From contig SBBR01000085.1 in the NCBI GenBank assembly GCA_005239615.1, positions 1 through 7,072 on the forward strand: a stretch of DNA of 7,072 bases, in the 5' to 3' direction. The translations under genes were made by a program, and so were the position numbers. Below, one piece after another: positions 4,806 to 7,072 of this stretch. Positions within the stretch are counted from its first letter, which is position 1. Every line of letters starts with the position of its first letter. Below the pieces are notes generated by a model that saw only the letters and a list, made by a program, of their open reading frames with translations, had not been told where the DNA came from and did not search any database. Source of the DNA: an archaeon (GTDB lineage: Archaea > Iainarchaeota > Iainarchaeia > Iainarchaeales > Iainarchaeaceae).

Positions 4806-6923
4806 GTGTACGAAGACACCGCAGTAAAGCTAAGGCAGGACAGCCCTTTCGTGGAGAAGTTCGAGGCATTCTTCAAGGAGCGCTGCATGAAGGACATCGA
4901 AAGGCTCGCCAATGACTATTCTAACAAGAAAAGCCTGATGGTGGACTTCAGGGAGCTGGAGCACTTCGACTTCGACCTTGCGGACGAGTTGCTTGACAAC
5001 CCGGATGCATGCCTGCAGGCAGCGGAGCGCGCGATAATGAACATCGACGTGCCCATCCTGGAAGCAGAGAGCTTCTCGCCACACGTGAGGTTTTTCAATC
5101 TCCCACCTGAAAGGCAGCCGATACTCCGCGACATAAGCGCTGCACACATCGGGAAGCTCATCTGCGTGGAAGGGCTGGTGCAGCAGGTTACAGAGGTGCT
5201 GCCGAAGCTCAAGTTCGCAACCTACAAGTGCACGCGGTGCGAGGCATCCTACAAAATCCCGCAGACAAAGAACCAACCACGACAGCCAAGCTTCTGCGCA
5301 GAGTGCAAGAACAGGGTTTTTTCCCTTGACGAGGAGTCCAGCGATTTCATCGACTACCAGAAAATCAGGATACAGGAGCCGCTCGAGCTCCTTAAAGGCA
5401 GCGAGCAGGCCACGAACCTCGACATTTACGTGAGCGATGACCTCGTGAACATGATAAGCCCCGGGGGCAGGACGAAGATCACCGGAGTCATAAGGCTTTC
5501 TCCACCCAAGGAGAAGAAGGTCGTGTATGGAAGGTATCTGGAGGCCATTCATCTGGAGGAAACCGAGAAGGAGTTCGAGGAAGTGGAAATCACAAAGGAG
5601 GAAGAGGAGGAGCTGAAGGAACTGTCCTCGCGAGACGACATTTACGAGCTGCTCGTGCAGAGCATAGCCCCGCACATTTATGGTCACGAGAACGTCAAGG
5701 AGGCCATAGTGCTCCAGCTCTTCGGCGGCGTGAAGAAAACCCTTCCTGGAGAGCAGCACAAGAGGGGGAACATCCACGTGCTGCTCATTGGTGACCCGGG
5801 ACTGGCGAAATCCGCGCTCCTGAAGGCGACCGATGCGATAGCGCCAAAATCCATTTACGTCGCTGGAAAAACCACCACAGGCGCGGGAATTTCCGCAACA
5901 GCTGTCAAGGACGAGTTCGGCGAAGGGGCGTGGACCATAAAGGCCGGAGCCCTAGTTCTCGCTTCGGGCGGCATGGCGATGGTGGACGAGTTTGACAAGA
6001 TGGAAAGTGAAGACAGAAGCGCGATGCACGAGGCCCTCGAGGACCAGAGGATTTCAGTGGCAAAGGCCGGGATAGTAACAACATTCAAGACCGAAACTTC
6101 GGTGCTCGCGGCCGCTAACCCAAAGTACTCTCGGTTCGACCCCTACCAGCCATTCATAGAGCAGATTGACCTCCCGCCTTCGCTCATCAGCAGGTTCGAC
6201 CTTTTCTTCATGATACGCGACGTCCTCGACCGCACCAAGGATGCGGAAATCGCGGGCCACATACTCAAGACGCACATGGTCGGCGAGATGATGGTCGAGA
6301 GGAAAAGCAGGGGCATAACCAAGAAGACTAAGGAGGCCGAGGAGCTGGAGGAACAGATAACCCCAAAGATTTCCGGCGAGCTGCTCAAAAAATATATTTC
6401 TTATGCAAGGCAGCACATTTTCCCAATCCTCACAGATGCCACGATGAAGGAGCTCTCAGATTATTATGTTTCCCTGCGCGACATGGGCAGGAAGGAGGGT
6501 TCGTACTCCGCAACCCACAGGCAGCTCGAGGGGCTGATAAGGCTGTCCGAGGCGAGCGCGCGCGTGAGACTAAGCAACGAGGTCAGGAGGGAGGATGTGG
6601 AAAGGGCTATAAGGCTGCTGCGCAATTCGCTGCAGGACCTAGTGACCGACCCTGAAACGGGAAAAATCGACATTGACATAATAACATCCGGGCAGACCCA
6701 CACAATGCTCTCGAACATGAAGAAAATACTGAACTTCATAAAGGAGAAGGCGCAGGAGCTCGACATGGTACCACTCGAGGAAGTGATGAACGAGGGCAAG
6801 ACAATAGGGATGGATGCCGAGAAGGTGCGGGATGTGCTCGATAGGCTCGACAAGGCAGGGGACATCTACAGGCCGCGGCATGGGTTCCTCAAGCCGACAT
6901 CGGTGAAGGGCAAGGATAAGTGA
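4806..6923 (+). CDS. mcm: MCM replicative DNA helicase
   Basis: A complete 705-residue archaeal MCM, the hexameric ATP-driven helicase that unwinds DNA at replication forks. The N-terminal domain (about 1-250) has an alpha-helical start and an OB-fold with a zinc ribbon (C142, C145, C164, C167). A very acidic linker (about 251-275) leads to the AAA+ domain. That domain carries Walker A GDPGLAKS (329-336), the pre-sensor/helix-2 segment GKTTTGAGISATA (354-366), Walker B AMVDEFD with D394 and E395, sensor 1 Asn438 in AAANPKYSRF, and the arginine finger R463 in SRFD. A C-terminal winged helix (about 635-700) ends the protein. All catalytic residues are present and no internal break is seen. The start is GTG at 4806, preceded by a purine-rich GGGGAAGGGAAC; it gives a family-like N-terminus (YEDTAVKLR). 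The gene is divergent from MetRS. No T-rich terminator follows before the antitoxin promoter. Confidence 0.98.
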   Translation: MYEDTAVKLRQDSPFVEKFEAFFKERCMKDIERLANDYSNKKSLMVDFRELEHFDFDLADELLDNPDACLQAAERAIMNIDVPILEAESFSPHVRFFNLPPERQPILRDISAAHIGKLICVEGLVQQVTEVLPKLKFATYKCTRCEASYKIPQTKNQPRQPSFCAECKNRVFSLDEESSDFIDYQKIRIQEPLELLKGSEQATNLDIYVSDDLVNMISPGGRTKITGVIRLSPPKEKKVVYGRYLEAIHLEETEKEFEEVEITKEEEEELKELSSRDDIYELLVQSIAPHIYGHENVKEAIVLQLFGGVKKTLPGEQHKRGNIHVLLIGDPGLAKSALLKATDAIAPKSIYVAGKTTTGAGISATAVKDEFGEGAWTIKAGALVLASGGMAMVDEFDKMESEDRSAMHEALEDQRISVAKAGIVTTFKTETSVLAAANPKYSRFDPYQPFIEQIDLPPSLISRFDLFFMIRDVLDRTKDAEIAGHILKTHMVGEMMVERKSRGITKKTKEAEELEEQITPKISGELLKKYISYARQHIFPILTDATMKELSDYYVSLRDMGRKEGSYSATHRQLEGLIRLSEASARVRLSNEVRREDVERAIRLLRNSLQDLVTDPETGKIDIDIITSGQTHTMLSNMKKILNFIKEKAQELDMVPLEEVMNEGKTIGMDAEKVRDVLDRLDKAGDIYRPRHGFLKPTSVKGKDK

Positions 6924-6950
6924 GCAACGGGAAAAACGGCAAAAGAAAAG

Positions 6951-6970
6951 CATATATATACATATATATA
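6951..6970 (+). promoter_or_regulatory. Tandem TATA promoter of the antitoxin gene, (CATATATATA)x2
   Basis: Two perfect adjacent copies of the ten-base unit CATATATATA. The first copy is centred about 26 bases before the ATG at 6981, the spacing expected for a leaderless transcript. The second copy offers a second TATA register or forms part of an operator. Confidence 0.6.
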
Positions 6971-6980
6971 CATGTTTGGC

Positions 6981-7072
6981 ATGGCAAGGCTAATTAGCGT
7001 GGCGGATGACGTGTACGAGGAACTCACGGCGAGGAAGGGCAAAGAGGACAGCTTTTCGATGGTCATAAGGAA
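6981..7072 (+). CDS. VapB-like antitoxin (DUF217 type), 3' part outside window
   Basis: Only the first 30 or so residues are inside the window: MARLISVADDVYEEL, then KGKEDSFSMVIR. The pattern I-S-V-x-D-x-V-Y-E-x-L, followed by a Lys/Gly turn and S-F-S-x-V-I-R, is typical of the small archaeal antitoxins of the DUF217/UPF0330 family. These usually bind their own promoter and neutralise a VapC PIN-domain ribonuclease encoded just downstream. No toxin is visible because the window ends. An in-frame ATG at 6972 would add three residues, but 6981 fits both the leaderless TATA spacing and the family N-terminus. There are 57 bases between the MCM stop and this start, with a promoter of its own. Confidence 0.7.
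   Translation, partial: MARLISVADDVYEELTARKGKEDSFSMVIR

Noticed and set aside
4830..5777. A 315-codon open frame on the minus strand
   Set aside because: Lies wholly antisense to MCM, which has every expected motif. Long antisense frames are common opposite G/C-ending codons, and the translation is Leu/His-rich without family character.

Overview
The window is archaeal. It carries an MCM replicative helicase and the hypusine-bearing factor aIF5A. It also has archaeal TATA boxes with a recurring TTTAAA core, both leaderless-looking starts and starts with a GGAGGTGA-type Shine-Dalgarno (SD), and an archaeal VapB-like antitoxin. Coding DNA is moderately GC-rich with G/C-biased third positions, and the gaps are visibly AT-richer. 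The lineage cannot be fixed from this sequence; a DPANN-type archaeon is a guess from protein style only.

Layout, left to right. (1) Bases 1-49 may hold the tail of a plus-strand gene. (2) Two minus-strand genes follow: a Roadblock/LC7-like protein (577 to 116) and, upstream of it on the same strand, a DUF2226-like protein with a PATAN-like core (1260 to 766). Together they suggest a small-GTPase-type signalling pair. (3) aIF5A (1538-1939, plus strand) is transcribed divergently from that pair. (4) A short, uncertain plus-strand ORF (1984-2292) converges on the next gene. (5) A large minus-strand methionyl-tRNA synthetase gene (4418 to 2240) has two striking properties. Its C-terminal appendage is a B3/B4 domain, the PheRS-beta editing/tRNA-binding fold, instead of the usual OB-fold domain. 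Its reading frame is also broken by one extra base exactly inside the HIGH signature, at CUU-CGG-C. (6) A 387-base AT-rich divergent region carries the promoters of the synthetase and of MCM plus some inverted repeats. (7) MCM (4806-6923, plus strand) is intact. (8) The right edge cuts a VapB-like antitoxin gene whose promoter is a perfect tandem duplication of CATATATATA.

Functionally this is mostly an information-processing neighbourhood (translation factor, aminoacyl-tRNA synthetase, replicative helicase) with a small signalling pair on the left and the start of a toxin-antitoxin locus on the right. The best candidates for something undescribed are the MetRS-B3/4 fusion, which may be a synthetase with a built-in editing module, and the frameshift in its catalytic signature. 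That frameshift is either a sequencing error, a recent inactivation, or a recoding site resembling the yeast Ty1 heptamer.
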